Of a stretch of 63,662 nt of DNA, positions 1 to 9,206 are shown in pieces. The stretch's first letter is position 1. Each line of letters starts with the position of its first letter. The position numbers and the translations under genes were made by a program. The stretch lies in NCBI GenBank assembly GCA_937888715.1, contig CALARU010000126.1:1-63662 (forward strand), written 5' to 3'. Source of the DNA: an uncultured Planctomycetaceae bacterium. Lineage in GTDB: Bacteria > Planctomycetota > Planctomycetia > Gemmatales > Gemmataceae. The notes below the pieces were generated by a model. That model had not been told where the DNA came from, ran no database searches, and was given only the letters and a program-made list of their open reading frames with translations.

Positions 1-199
1 ATGCGGTTGCCATCTTCGCATCAAGTTCGATAGCTTTATTGAAATTGATGATTGCGTTGGGAAAGTCATTCTTTTTGAGAGCTTCAGCACCTTTGGTGAA
101 GGCATCGATTGCGGCTTTATTGGCTGCGGGGGCTTGCGCCATTACCGAGAAAACGGCAACCATAAAAATTGAGATACAAAGGCTGAAAACTCTTTTCAT
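1..199 (-). CDS. Secreted TPR-repeat protein, cut by the window edge
   Basis: Only the N-terminal 66 residues are in the window; the gene runs off the left edge. Translation from the ATG at 199 gives a basic start (MKRVF), a hydrophobic stretch and a likely signal-peptidase site after VMAQA. A TPR-type helix pair follows, with AFTKGAEALKKNDFPNAI and then NFNKAIELD. TPR modules bind proteins, so this is probably an exported scaffold protein, but the rest is unseen. It lies 122 bp downstream of, and in the same direction as, the FGE-fold gene ending at 322, so the two could share a transcript. The TPR call is firm; the function is unknown. Confidence 0.7.
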   Translation of the reverse strand, partial: MKRVFSLCISIFMVAVFSVMAQAPAANKAAIDAFTKGAEALKKNDFPNAIINFNKAIELDAKMATA

Positions 200-321
200 A
201 AATCACCATTAATTCGCAAAGGTTTATTAATCTAGATGTATATTAGGGCAGATTGAGAGCGAAATAAAGGGAAAAATAATGATAAGGATGCATTGATAGG
301 TACCAGGATGTTTCCTGGGTT

Positions 322-1083
322 TTACTTGGCGATGCGGAAGCCCCTTACGCTGCTTCCAACCGAGGCTAGATCCAGATTACGATTGGAAGAGCGTGAGTTG
401 GAAGAATTAAGAACGCAGGTTCCGCCCCTTACAATTCGGTATTCGCCATTGGCTGGCCCTATTGGGTCGGTAACAGAATTTGTTGGGTAGGCTTTAAACC
501 AATCATTGCACCACTCGTTCACATTGCCATGCATGTCGTAAAGGCCAAAAGCATTGGGTTTATAAGTGCCAACTTTTACCGGGGAATAAATGTTTGATGC
601 AGCATGATTTGCTTCGGTTGGTTTAAGTTCATTGCCGAAGGAGAAGGATGTAGTAGTGCCTGCCCTGCACGCATATTCCCACTCGGCCTCGGATGGCAAA
701 CGGAATTCGCTCTTGGTTTTTTCGTTCAACTTTTTGAGAAACTTTTGGCAATCATTCCAAGAAACATCGGTAACGGGAAGCATGGGGCCTTTGTCGCCTG
801 AACTTGGGTTGTTGCCTATGATTGTTTCCCATTGGGATTGAGTCACTTCGTATTTGCCGATTAAAAAAGGTTTGGTGAGGATCACTTCGTGTTGAATTTC
901 ATTGGGTGAGCGGCCCTGTTCAGTGGTGGGAGAACCCATGACGAATTTACCTGCAGGAATTAAAACCAGTTCGATTTTTACTCCTGCGCCCAGATCGATA
1001 ATTTCTTCTTTGGGAGTTTGCGCCAATCCTATGAAAGGTGAAACTAAACATAGAGCAATACAGAAAAAAGAAAGAGTTCGCAT
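322..1083 (-). CDS. Secreted FGE-sulfatase (SUMF1-like) domain protein
   Basis: A 253-residue protein with a signal peptide (cleavage near GLAQ, residue 22), almost all of it one formylglycine-generating-enzyme-like domain. Family landmarks are visible: IPAGKFVMGS, the KYEVTQSQWE strand, PVTDVSWNDC, RLPSEAEWEYACRAG, the GLYDMHGNVNEWCND segment, and a C-terminal RGG...RGFRIA. True FGE uses a pair of cysteines in the C-terminal GGS-F-L-C...C-R-Y-R region to oxidise sulfatase cysteine. Here that part reads RGGTCVLNSSNSRSSNRN and lacks the pair, so sulfatase activation is unlikely. Many proteins of this fold act as binding or non-heme-iron modules. It is paralogous to the C-terminal half of the gene at 7804-8955. 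The start has no better internal alternative. Confidence 0.9.
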   Translation of the reverse strand: MRTLSFFCIALCLVSPFIGLAQTPKEEIIDLGAGVKIELVLIPAGKFVMGSPTTEQGRSPNEIQHEVILTKPFLIGKYEVTQSQWETIIGNNPSSGDKGPMLPVTDVSWNDCQKFLKKLNEKTKSEFRLPSEAEWEYACRAGTTTSFSFGNELKPTEANHAASNIYSPVKVGTYKPNAFGLYDMHGNVNEWCNDWFKAYPTNSVTDPIGPANGEYRIVRGGTCVLNSSNSRSSNRNLDLASVGSSVRGFRIAK

Positions 1084-1238
1084 GCTGCACCAGTAATGGA
1101 GGGTTCAACCAATAGCCTAAAGTTTAGACTAAAGCAGTTTGATATGGGAAGGAAGTAAAAAAGAGCATTGATGTGTTGAATGTTGTTTATGGTAAAGTGA
1201 GTGCCTTGAACGATCTTCAAATAAAAGGATAAAAGTAT

Positions 1239-2507
1239 ATGACAGTAATGCGGAAAATGTTTCTAGCAGCGATCGTTTTTTTTCTTTTTGGTGGGATGTT
1301 ATTTGCTGAAGAGAAGTTGGGTGTGAAAGCTGATTTTGAAGGCGCATCGGTAACTGTTCTGGAAATAAATGAGAAGGAAAGAAGCATCAGCTTTATGCCA
1401 GGGGGTGACCCTTTGCGAGGTTGGCCCTGCTGGTGGTACTTCCGCGTGACCGGGATTATGCCCGGTGAAACAATAACTTTGAAACTTAAAGGTTCAACTG
1501 CAACGGTAATGAAACCTGGTGCCCCATTAAGTAAACCATTGGCATCTTTATGGGCTATGCCAATGCGGGCGACTTATTCAGTTGATAACGCTGTGTGGAA
1601 GCATACCGAAAAAGGTGTGCGAGATAATGAGTGGATGATTTACAAGATCAAACCTGAGGCTGAAACCTTTATGGTTGCATGGGGGCCAGCGTATACTCCT
1701 AAAGATGCAGAGAAATTCATGCGCAATCTTAGCCAGAAGTGTCCACAGGCTAAAGCAACGGAACTTTGTCTTTCCTTGGGAAATCGAACTGTACCGATGT
1801 TGCATGTGAAAGATGGCGATCTTGTTGAGAAGAAACGATTTGGCGTCTGGGTCCAGGCTAGGCAACATGCTTGGGAAAGTGGATCGAGTTGGGTGGCACA
1901 GGGATTTGCTGAGTGGGTAGTAAGCGATCACCCTGATGCTATTTGGCTTAGGAAGCATGCTGAGATTTTTATTGTACCGATCATGGATATAGATAACACC
2001 GCCACCGGTAATGGTGGCAAAGATGCCTTTCCTCAGGATCATAATCGTGATTGGTCGAGGGAGCCGCACTGGAAAGAAACAGCGGCAGCACAACGCATGA
2101 TCGAGAAGTTGGTGACGGAAGATCGCATGGATATCTTTCTGGATCTTCATAACCCTGGCCCGGGGGATCCGACTTTTTTCTTCACCCTGCCTGATGATCA
2201 ATTAAACAAGATAGCGATACCGCTGCGCAATCGGTTTATTGAATTGACTTATTCGAGAGTCAGTAAAATCAATCCGCCTTTTCTGATGAACGACAAACCT
2301 AAGCCTGCGGGGGTAGGATACACACCTAAGTGGCAAGAGATGAGTGCCAATTGGGTCAGTATGAAAGGCAACCCGCATACGGTTAGTTTATGTTTGGAGA
2401 CAAGTTGGGATACGCCTAGTAGTACAACCGAAGGGTATCGAAAAGTTGGAGCAAGCCTTGGCAAAGGCCTTAAGGATTATCTTAAAGAACGCCCTTTGAA
2501 GCCTTAA
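1239..2507 (+). CDS. M14-like zinc carboxypeptidase family protein, secreted
   Basis: A 422-residue exported protein (signal peptide to about residue 23, FAEEK). The first 190 residues are a beta-rich domain like those preceding the catalytic domain of cytosolic-carboxypeptidase-type M14 enzymes. The catalytic part shows the HxxE zinc motif as H210-A-W-E213, an N-R-D-W segment near residue 269-272, the third zinc histidine in DLHNP (about residue 304), and a late CLETSW that may hold the catalytic glutamate. M14 enzymes remove C-terminal residues from peptides or cleave muropeptides; the substrate cannot be told here. It opens a run of exported degradative enzymes on the plus strand. The upstream ATG MTVMRKM is used; MRKM four codons in is also possible. 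Confidence 0.85.
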   Translation: MTVMRKMFLAAIVFFLFGGMLFAEEKLGVKADFEGASVTVLEINEKERSISFMPGGDPLRGWPCWWYFRVTGIMPGETITLKLKGSTATVMKPGAPLSKPLASLWAMPMRATYSVDNAVWKHTEKGVRDNEWMIYKIKPEAETFMVAWGPAYTPKDAEKFMRNLSQKCPQAKATELCLSLGNRTVPMLHVKDGDLVEKKRFGVWVQARQHAWESGSSWVAQGFAEWVVSDHPDAIWLRKHAEIFIVPIMDIDNTATGNGGKDAFPQDHNRDWSREPHWKETAAAQRMIEKLVTEDRMDIFLDLHNPGPGDPTFFFTLPDDQLNKIAIPLRNRFIELTYSRVSKINPPFLMNDKPKPAGVGYTPKWQEMSANWVSMKGNPHTVSLCLETSWDTPSSTTEGYRKVGASLGKGLKDYLKERPLKP

Positions 2508-2616
2508 TTGCTCTCGCAATTTATGAGCGCAGATTGTTTTGTTGCCATCGCAATTGTTTGTGATAATAATGGCGGAGACAAAATACCCACCAAGTTGCAC
2601 GCCATTAGGGGTAATC

Positions 2617-5043
2617 ATGAAGCATAATGAATCAATAATCTCGTTGACATCAGAAACCAAGGTTGAATTCACAACACCATTTGTAGGATGGTTAAAGGGG
2701 TTAACGCTTGCCTTTGGATTGTTTTTTTTATTGGTAGAACCTATTTGGGCGTTGGAATTGGTTAAAGATGGCAAGCCAATTGCAGTGATTATTACCAGTG
2801 TTCCGCGTGAAATTTTTAATCCTGCGCCTGCCAAGGGCAAGAATACGAAGCAAAATGCAGCTCTAAAAAGTGATGAAGCTTTGGCGGTACACACATTGAT
2901 TGACTGGGTTAAGAAAATCACTGATGTGGAATTGCAAATAGCAGATAAGGGCGTGGAAGGTGTTCCAGCTATCTACATTGGTCAGGCAGCAATCAAGGCG
3001 GGATTGGATTTGGATAAAGTTGTCAGCCCCAGCAAGGAAGGTCTTCGCATTGTTGCTGATGGCAAAAGATTGTTGATTGCAGGGCAAAACGAAGCTGCGA
3101 CATTAAAAGCTGTGTGCAGGTTTTTGGAGGAATTGGGGTGCAGGTATCTGATGGATGGGCCTTTGGGTGAGGTTTTTCCTCGTTCGACTAGTCTTAATAT
3201 TGGATTGATGGATATCACCGAAAAGCCTGGTTTGCGATGGCGTAATCCCAAGGGGCCTAGTTGGAATGCACGATTATGGAAGGCTTGGAATGGCGCGGGC
3301 GGAGAACCTTTCGGGCATTCGCATTCATGGAACAATTATGTTTCTCCTAAGGAATTTTCTAAGAACCCGGAATTCTTTGCTATGGGGCCTGATGGCCAAA
3401 GGAAGGCGGGTGGCTGGATATGCACCTCAAACCCTGAATTGCGCGAGCATTTTGCATTGAATGTATTGGCAGCGATCGAGCGCGGTTCACGCAACCCTTC
3501 GCTTTCCCCTACTGATGGGCGGGGTTATTGCCAATGCACAACCTGTAAGGCGCAGGACGATCCTAAATCGTTGGAGCCTTCAAGTGGGACTATTTCTGTT
3601 TCCAATCGTTATGTTGATTTCTTTGATTGGGTAGGTCGAAGAGTTGCCAAGACCAACCCCGAATCTGTGCTAAGTTTTTATTGTTATGCAGACTACACGC
3701 AACCTCCAACTGTAGAGCGCAAGCTTTCTCCGAATTTATGTGCGATGGTTGCTCCCATTCGATATTGCAGGCTTCATCCCCTCGGGCATCCGGGGTGTGC
3801 CACACGCGAACAGCAGGTAACGATGATGAATGGTTGGGCTGGGGTTGCAAGCAAGATAGGTTATTACAACTACATGTATAATCTTGCAGATGGCACTCTT
3901 CCTTTCTTTAAATTTAGCGCATGTAAGAAAGAGTTCCCCTACCTTGCAGACAAGGGCCTTTCGTACATGACGATCGAAGTGCTTTCGAACTGGCACATAT
4001 ATGGGCCGCAGATTTACCTTAGTTTGCGCCTTGCTTACGATCCCCATGCTGATGCCAACGCGATCATGAATGATTATTGGGTTAAGTTTTATGGTGTGAA
4101 GGCTGCGCCTGCGATGAAGGAATATTGGATGGGTTTGGATGAGGCGCAGCAGAAGTTGAAGACCCACGCAGGAAGCTTTTTTGGATTGGCTCAGATATAC
4201 ACACCCGAGTTTCTGACACAGTGTGAAGCCTTGGTTGCAAAGGCGGCAAATGCTGCTAAGGGTGATGCAGTTTATGAACAGCGTGTTGCACTTCATGCAG
4301 AGGGACTTCGTAGCGCCCGTTCTTACAGGGTGATGAATGATGCTATGAATCTCGGAGACTTTGCCTCTGCACAGATGGAATATGATAGAACCATCGAGCG
4401 TCTTAAGGTTGCGGTTTCAAAGGGTTGGGCCAATCCCGAGTATGGCACCGCTTATCTTGAGCGATTCTTTAGCAAGACGGTGCGCATGGGTGCCCAGATA
4501 ACTGCTGCACCTAATCGTGTGTTACAAGTATTGCCCGACCGCTGGCGCTTCAGTTTTGATGAATCCGATAGCGGTAATGAGAAGGGCTTTCATACTTCAA
4601 ATTTTAATGATCAGGCATGGCCCTTAGTTGCTACTCAAAATATTACTCTTGATGCTCAGGGGTTTGATAAGAATGCTGTGATGTGGTATCGCACTAGTTT
4701 TAATGTACCTGCAAAGCATGAAAAACTGATTCTTTTTTTTGGTGAGGTGGATGGTGCAAGTGAGGTGTATGTAAATGGTAAAAAGATATTGATTACGATG
4801 CCTCCAGTAGAAGGAAAGAAGCCCGCACCTACATCAACAAAGCCAAATATTGCTGTGGTTCCTGCTGGTAAACCTGTGCGCGAAGGGATGGCCAAGGCTC
4901 GTACTCCTTTTGAACTTGATATAACTTCCGTGGTCAAACCAGGCGAAAACATTATCGCTCTGCGGGTTGATCATACGAAAATTACTGATCTTGCATTGGG
5001 TGGCATACTTCGCCCAGTGCTTCTTATCAACAAGCCTGAGTGA
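2617..5043 (+). CDS. DUF4838 glycoside-hydrolase-like secreted protein
   Basis: About 808 residues. The ATG at 2617 is preferred because AGGGG precedes it at good spacing; the frame is open upstream to a TTG at 2539. A membrane segment (residues about 25-45) ends at IWALE, so the protein is exported or anchored. Next comes an alpha-glucuronidase-like N-terminal domain ending in AATLKAVCRFLEELGCRYLM. A DUF4838 region follows, with a CQCTTCKAQDDP cysteine cluster and the YADYTQPP strand. The last 150 residues form a galactose-binding-like beta-sandwich (WYRTSFNVP, VYVNGK). DUF4838 proteins are common in planctomycete carbohydrate loci, but their substrate is unknown. The next gene follows within 40 bp and is probably co-transcribed. 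Confidence 0.85.
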   Translation: MKHNESIISLTSETKVEFTTPFVGWLKGLTLAFGLFFLLVEPIWALELVKDGKPIAVIITSVPREIFNPAPAKGKNTKQNAALKSDEALAVHTLIDWVKKITDVELQIADKGVEGVPAIYIGQAAIKAGLDLDKVVSPSKEGLRIVADGKRLLIAGQNEAATLKAVCRFLEELGCRYLMDGPLGEVFPRSTSLNIGLMDITEKPGLRWRNPKGPSWNARLWKAWNGAGGEPFGHSHSWNNYVSPKEFSKNPEFFAMGPDGQRKAGGWICTSNPELREHFALNVLAAIERGSRNPSLSPTDGRGYCQCTTCKAQDDPKSLEPSSGTISVSNRYVDFFDWVGRRVAKTNPESVLSFYCYADYTQPPTVERKLSPNLCAMVAPIRYCRLHPLGHPGCATREQQVTMMNGWAGVASKIGYYNYMYNLADGTLPFFKFSACKKEFPYLADKGLSYMTIEVLSNWHIYGPQIYLSLRLAYDPHADANAIMNDYWVKFYGVKAAPAMKEYWMGLDEAQQKLKTHAGSFFGLAQIYTPEFLTQCEALVAKAANAAKGDAVYEQRVALHAEGLRSARSYRVMNDAMNLGDFASAQMEYDRTIERLKVAVSKGWANPEYGTAYLERFFSKTVRMGAQITAAPNRVLQVLPDRWRFSFDESDSGNEKGFHTSNFNDQAWPLVATQNITLDAQGFDKNAVMWYRTSFNVPAKHEKLILFFGEVDGASEVYVNGKKILITMPPVEGKKPAPTSTKPNIAVVPAGKPVREGMAKARTPFELDITSVVKPGENIIALRVDHTKITDLALGGILRPVLLINKPE

Positions 5044-5079
5044 GTTTAAAATCCAATCGTTCTTTTGGTGGTTGTATCT

Positions 5080-7797
5080 ATGAAACCTTCGCTGTTCGTT
5101 TTAATGTTGTTTCTAGTTACGCCTTTACTTTCCCAAGAGCAGGTCGATAAATCCGATCCTACAGGGAAAGGTTCTACTATTATTGCCAAACTTGCAATGC
5201 GGGTGCGTGTTGCTAAATCGCTTCCTGAACAAAAAAGTGTCAGGGTGGTTTGGCGCAGAGGTGGAGAAGGTTTGGGTGGCTTGGTTGTGCGTGGCGAGTT
5301 TGTCAGTTCTGATAAAACCGTTCAGATACCCATGGGAACTTGGTCTTCATGGATGCCCATGAAGGATGTTGTTGCTAACACCAAAGGTTGGGATTTTCCA
5401 AGTGTTGTTGTCACCAGTGAGCCAGTCGTGAAAGGTAAAAATACTTCGCCCGGCATTCCCCTGACAGATGTTCGAGTTGATTTTGAATTTGCAGAGAATG
5501 GTAAAGTGCTTAAGCAGTTCACTGAGATTGCTCCGAAAGGTGCCACGGTTGGATTTGCCTTTCATGGGGCAGCCTTGGCGATAAAAACTAAAGACGGTGC
5601 TGTGTCACCTGAGTTTATTTCGCAGCTTAATGGTTTAAGTGTTCATGCGAAGAATAGGCGAGAGCGACTCGAAAAGTCTTTTTCGGTTGTTGTTCCCCTG
5701 CCCAAACAGTTTGGCATCATCGGGCATATGGGTGGCTATGGAGAAGGCCCGCCCGGCTTGCGCGGTGGATCAGGTTATGGCACACGCCATTGCAACCCTG
5801 CGATTCTTGCGGATGAATTTCGCACTCTTGAATTACTCGGAGTGAATGGCATGGTGGATTCTTTGAAGCTTGCAGATGCAGCGGGAGTAGGCAAGAAATT
5901 TCGCAATATCTATTGGGGAGGCCCGGGCTCGGGAGACCCGATGGCATTCTTTCAAAAGCCTGGCAAAGTTGTTGAGATGCCTGATGGGTGCCCTTATGAC
6001 CCGGAGTTGAAAACTTATGTGATGAAGCGTGTTGCAACTGCGATTGAAGAACATCAAAAAGTTGGTGCTAGAGATTCCTGGGCACTCTGGGATGATGAAA
6101 TGGGCGTTTATGCCAAGGACCACATTGTGCGTTGTGACCGTTGCAGGGAAGTTTTTCGCACTTACCTTAAGGGGCAAAAAGTCTCTCTCGAGGAGCTAGG
6201 CAAAAAATCTTGGGATGAGGTTGTACCTTATAATGTCTGGCTTCCTGCTAGCACCGCGGTCAAGGGAGTTAAAGTTGCACCAAGCACAGGCATGGCGGCC
6301 ATACCTGATAATCCCGGCGATGCTCTGCGTTATTATTACACTTATCGGATGATGTCGCATGCCAATGGTCAGGTTTTTCCCGAAGCAGCTCTGAAGTTTA
6401 AAGAATCGAATATTAATCTTTACGCAATGCAGGGGCCGACCCCCAGTTGGAATGGGGCGAGTCTTGATTGGCATGAGTTCTACGATCTGAAACCCAACAC
6501 TGCATTTGTTTTTGAAACCTCGAATCGGGATGCCCGTACCTGGCAGTGGGAATCGTATCTTGCAGACATAGGCAGGGGTATTGCAAACCGGCATAAGATG
6601 GTGATGGGATGCTTGGTGAAACCGCATCGAGGCGCAGTTGCGCAGCGTATGTTGACAGTGATTGGTAGGGGAACCAAGGCGTTGGAATGGTACACCTATG
6701 GGCCTGATTATTCAAAGGGTGATAGTTTTTCGCAATCTCCCGAACTGCTGGAACAAGTTGCTCGGGCAGCACGGTTTCTTGGATTGGCGGAGCCTCTACT
6801 CTATGATGCAAAATTTCTCAAACAGCCCGAAGTTGCTTTTGTTTCGCCACGATCTTCTGAAATCTGGAGCAGAGCCACGGACACCAGCCTTACTACTTTT
6901 GAAAATGCTAAGTGGGTTTATCTTGCACTAATGCATGCGCATATCCCTGTTGATATTCTTAGTGAGCAACAACTTGCTGAAGGAAAGCTTGAAAGATATA
7001 AGGTCATTTACATTCCCGGAACACACTTAAGGCGGGATGCAGGCAAGGTGGTTCGGGATTGGGTGCAGGCGGGTGGAACGGTTTTTACCGATGCATTTGG
7101 GTTGGCTCGAGATGAAGCAAATCAAAAGTCGCCTGAGATGAACGAAATGCTCGGCCTCGCAGATCGTTCCCTAAAAACTTGGGGAAGTGTTGAGCAATAT
7201 CGTGCTTCCGATCTTAAGCCATTAAGTGAAATTGCTGTTTCAGCGAAGGAAGCGGAATTTGGGTGGGATAACAAAAAGTTACAAGCCAGAGTTGGGCGTG
7301 AAGCATTGAATGTAAAAACCGCTGAGGTGGTTGCAACTTTTGCTGATGGTAAACCCGCGGTTGTGCGCAATCGATTTGGCAAGGGCGAAGCTATTGTTGC
7401 GGGATTATGGACAGGCATCACTTATTCTGCAACAGTGCGCAGAAATGATTTTAACATGCAAACCGATTTTGATTCTGTATTGCGTAAGTTGATAGCTGCA
7501 CCTGCAATTGATCGCAAAGTTTATCGCCCTGCGATTGCTAATAATCCCATGGTGGAAACAATTGTACTTACCAAGGAAGGCAGGCGATCAGTTTCGCTTT
7601 TAAATTGGAGTTATCACAGGCCTTTAGGGGAGACCAGCAAAGGTATCCTGCAAACTATCGAAAAGCTACGGGTGGATTTATCTGACATGGGCCCCATTAA
7701 ATCTGTGAGATCGCTTGTTCATGGCCCGCTTAATATTACCAATGGATCAGTAATGATTCCCAAAATGGCGGAGATCGATCTGCTTATTATTGATTAA
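5080..7797 (+). CDS. Beta-galactosidase/GH42-like secreted glycosidase with trimerisation-like domain
   Basis: About 905 residues, starting at the ATG at 5080 (MKPSLFVLMLF); an in-frame TTG lies at 5065. A signal peptide ends near LLSQEQ. A beta-rich N-terminal part is followed by a probable TIM barrel with DSWALWDDEMG and a cysteine pair, CDRCREVFRTYLK, often seen in planctomycete beta-galactosidase-like enzymes. Toward the C-terminus, KVIYIPGTHLRRDAGKVV and WVQAGGTVFTDAFG match the class-I-amidotransferase-like fold of the beta-galactosidase trimerisation domain. The likely role is hydrolysis of a beta-linked sugar outside the cytoplasm. The acid/base residues cannot be assigned with confidence. 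It probably forms an operon with the DUF4838 gene 36 bp upstream. Confidence 0.8.
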   Translation: MKPSLFVLMLFLVTPLLSQEQVDKSDPTGKGSTIIAKLAMRVRVAKSLPEQKSVRVVWRRGGEGLGGLVVRGEFVSSDKTVQIPMGTWSSWMPMKDVVANTKGWDFPSVVVTSEPVVKGKNTSPGIPLTDVRVDFEFAENGKVLKQFTEIAPKGATVGFAFHGAALAIKTKDGAVSPEFISQLNGLSVHAKNRRERLEKSFSVVVPLPKQFGIIGHMGGYGEGPPGLRGGSGYGTRHCNPAILADEFRTLELLGVNGMVDSLKLADAAGVGKKFRNIYWGGPGSGDPMAFFQKPGKVVEMPDGCPYDPELKTYVMKRVATAIEEHQKVGARDSWALWDDEMGVYAKDHIVRCDRCREVFRTYLKGQKVSLEELGKKSWDEVVPYNVWLPASTAVKGVKVAPSTGMAAIPDNPGDALRYYYTYRMMSHANGQVFPEAALKFKESNINLYAMQGPTPSWNGASLDWHEFYDLKPNTAFVFETSNRDARTWQWESYLADIGRGIANRHKMVMGCLVKPHRGAVAQRMLTVIGRGTKALEWYTYGPDYSKGDSFSQSPELLEQVARAARFLGLAEPLLYDAKFLKQPEVAFVSPRSSEIWSRATDTSLTTFENAKWVYLALMHAHIPVDILSEQQLAEGKLERYKVIYIPGTHLRRDAGKVVRDWVQAGGTVFTDAFGLARDEANQKSPEMNEMLGLADRSLKTWGSVEQYRASDLKPLSEIAVSAKEAEFGWDNKKLQARVGREALNVKTAEVVATFADGKPAVVRNRFGKGEAIVAGLWTGITYSATVRRNDFNMQTDFDSVLRKLIAAPAIDRKVYRPAIANNPMVETIVLTKEGRRSVSLLNWSYHRPLGETSKGILQTIEKLRVDLSDMGPIKSVRSLVHGPLNITNGSVMIPKMAEIDLLIID

Positions 7798-7803
7798 AAC
7801 TTC

Positions 7804-8955
7804 TTAGGGGTTAATAGTTTGAGCGATGCGGAAACCCAGATCATTGCTCTGAAAATGGGGCGCACCACTATTGCGTAGCGCAGAACGAACGCTTGAAGCT
7901 TTTACACAAAAAGAACCACCACGCATCACATGGTCTTTGCCATTAGTTGGCCCCTGTGGATCTGTTGCACCTCCCTTGGCGTAATCACCATACCAATCCC
8001 AGCACCACTCGAAAACATTACCATGCATATCGTATATCCCAAAAGAGTTGGGTTCATAGCTTCCCACTGCAATAGGCTTGCGGATTTTATAATCGCAATT
8101 AGCATCCACCGTGGTGATTCTATTGCCAAAAGAAAAAGAGGTGTCAGTTCCCGCCCTGCATGCATATTCCCACTCTGCTTCGGTGGGCAGGCGAAAACAT
8201 TCTTCAGAATCTGCGTTAAGGTTATTGATAAACTTTTGGCAATCCTCCCATGAAACATTAGTAACAGGCAGGTCGGGCCCTTTTATTTTGCTTGGGTTAT
8301 ACCCCATCACCACTTCCCATTGTGCCTGAGTTATCTGGTGCTTTCCGAGATAAAAAGGCTTGGAGATGCTTGCTTCGTATTGGGTTTCATCCTCGTTGTG
8401 ATCTTCATCCGAGGGGTCAGATCCCATTTGGAACTTACCTGCGAGGATTAAAACGAGTTGAAGTGAAATGCCTTTGCCCAGATCGATCGATTCCTCTTTG
8501 GCCCCTTTGGTTTTTCTTTTCTTTACTGGTGCTGTCTTTTGTGCCATTGCAAGGTCTTTGTCACTAAGAGCTTTGTAAGCTGCAGCACGGTTAATGTAGG
8601 CCTTTGTGTCGTTTGGGTTTAAATTTATGGCTTTTGTAAAAGCAGCGATCGCTTCGTGCAAATCTTTTGTTTGCATCGGTTCCGCATTTTCATTGGCAGT
8701 CGTTGTTCGATGAGATTTTGGTGGCGTATTTGGTTTGTTTTTAAATAAGGTTTCATCATGCTCTTTTCGCAACTTTGAATCTGAAAGTGTGCGAAGAGCT
8801 TGATTTAGCTTTTTCATCATTGCTTCTGCAATTGGATCACCTAAGTTTCGGTCAGGATGATATCGCATTGCAAGTTTGTTGAATGCAGACTTGATGGCTG
8901 AAAGATCGGCATTGGCTTCGATTTCAAGTATTTCGTAATGGTTGATGAATGTCAT
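7804..8955 (-). CDS. J domain - TPR - FGE-sulfatase-fold fusion protein
   Basis: A 383-residue protein with three parts. Residues 1-70 are a J domain with its HPD tripeptide at 33-35 (MRYHPDRNLGDP), needed in J proteins to stimulate Hsp70. Residues about 95-140 carry a TPR pair (AIAAFTKAINLNPNDTKAY). Residues about 155-380 are an FGE-sulfatase-like domain with LAGKFQMGSDP, HQITQAQWEVVMG, PVTNVSWEDC, RLPTEAEWEYACRAG, GIYDMHGNVFEWCWDW and RGGSFCVKASSVRSALRN. The catalytic cysteine pair of genuine FGE is not present. No signal peptide is seen, so unlike the paralogue at 322-1083 it should be cytoplasmic. It may recruit DnaK to a target bound by the C-terminal domain. The stop lies 6 bp from the stop of the convergent glycosidase gene. 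Confidence 0.9.
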   Translation of the reverse strand: MTFINHYEILEIEANADLSAIKSAFNKLAMRYHPDRNLGDPIAEAMMKKLNQALRTLSDSKLRKEHDETLFKNKPNTPPKSHRTTTANENAEPMQTKDLHEAIAAFTKAINLNPNDTKAYINRAAAYKALSDKDLAMAQKTAPVKKRKTKGAKEESIDLGKGISLQLVLILAGKFQMGSDPSDEDHNEDETQYEASISKPFYLGKHQITQAQWEVVMGYNPSKIKGPDLPVTNVSWEDCQKFINNLNADSEECFRLPTEAEWEYACRAGTDTSFSFGNRITTVDANCDYKIRKPIAVGSYEPNSFGIYDMHGNVFEWCWDWYGDYAKGGATDPQGPTNGKDHVMRGGSFCVKASSVRSALRNSGAPHFQSNDLGFRIAQTINP

Positions 8956-9082
8956 GAATGTTTGGATGTCTCGTTAATTGTGAATCAATGATTATGTTTT
9001 AGCGGAAGTGAAGGTAATAAGCAAAGAACAAAACCCGAAGCATATTTAAGACTTTACCCACCACCGAACCCATCACAATAAT

Positions 9083-9104
9083 TAGAAAAACCAAGTGTTT
9101 TCTA
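9083..9104. promoter_or_regulatory. 7-bp inverted repeat between divergent genes
   Basis: TAGAAAA and TTTTCTA form a perfect 7-bp inverted repeat separated by 8 bases, in the 251-bp region between the J-domain fusion gene (leftward) and the acetylesterase gene (rightward). It could be an operator or simply an AT-rich hairpin. No matching regulator is recognised. Confidence 0.3.
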
Positions 9105-9124
9105 GGTGATTTGCGAACATTTGT

Positions 9125-9151
9125 TTGAGATAATGATTTTCAATGTATACT
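9125..9151 (+). promoter_or_regulatory. Putative sigma70-type promoter for the acetylesterase gene
   Basis: A good -10 hexamer, TATACT (9146-9151), is preceded by TTGAGA (9125-9130) with a short 15-bp spacer, about 55 bp before the start codon at 9207. The spacer is shorter than ideal, so confidence is limited. Confidence 0.35.
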
Positions 9152-9206
9152 ATTTAGCCACCACCTTGGGCAGGTTGCATCTAAGGTCGAATTCTTTTGC
9201 GGAACC

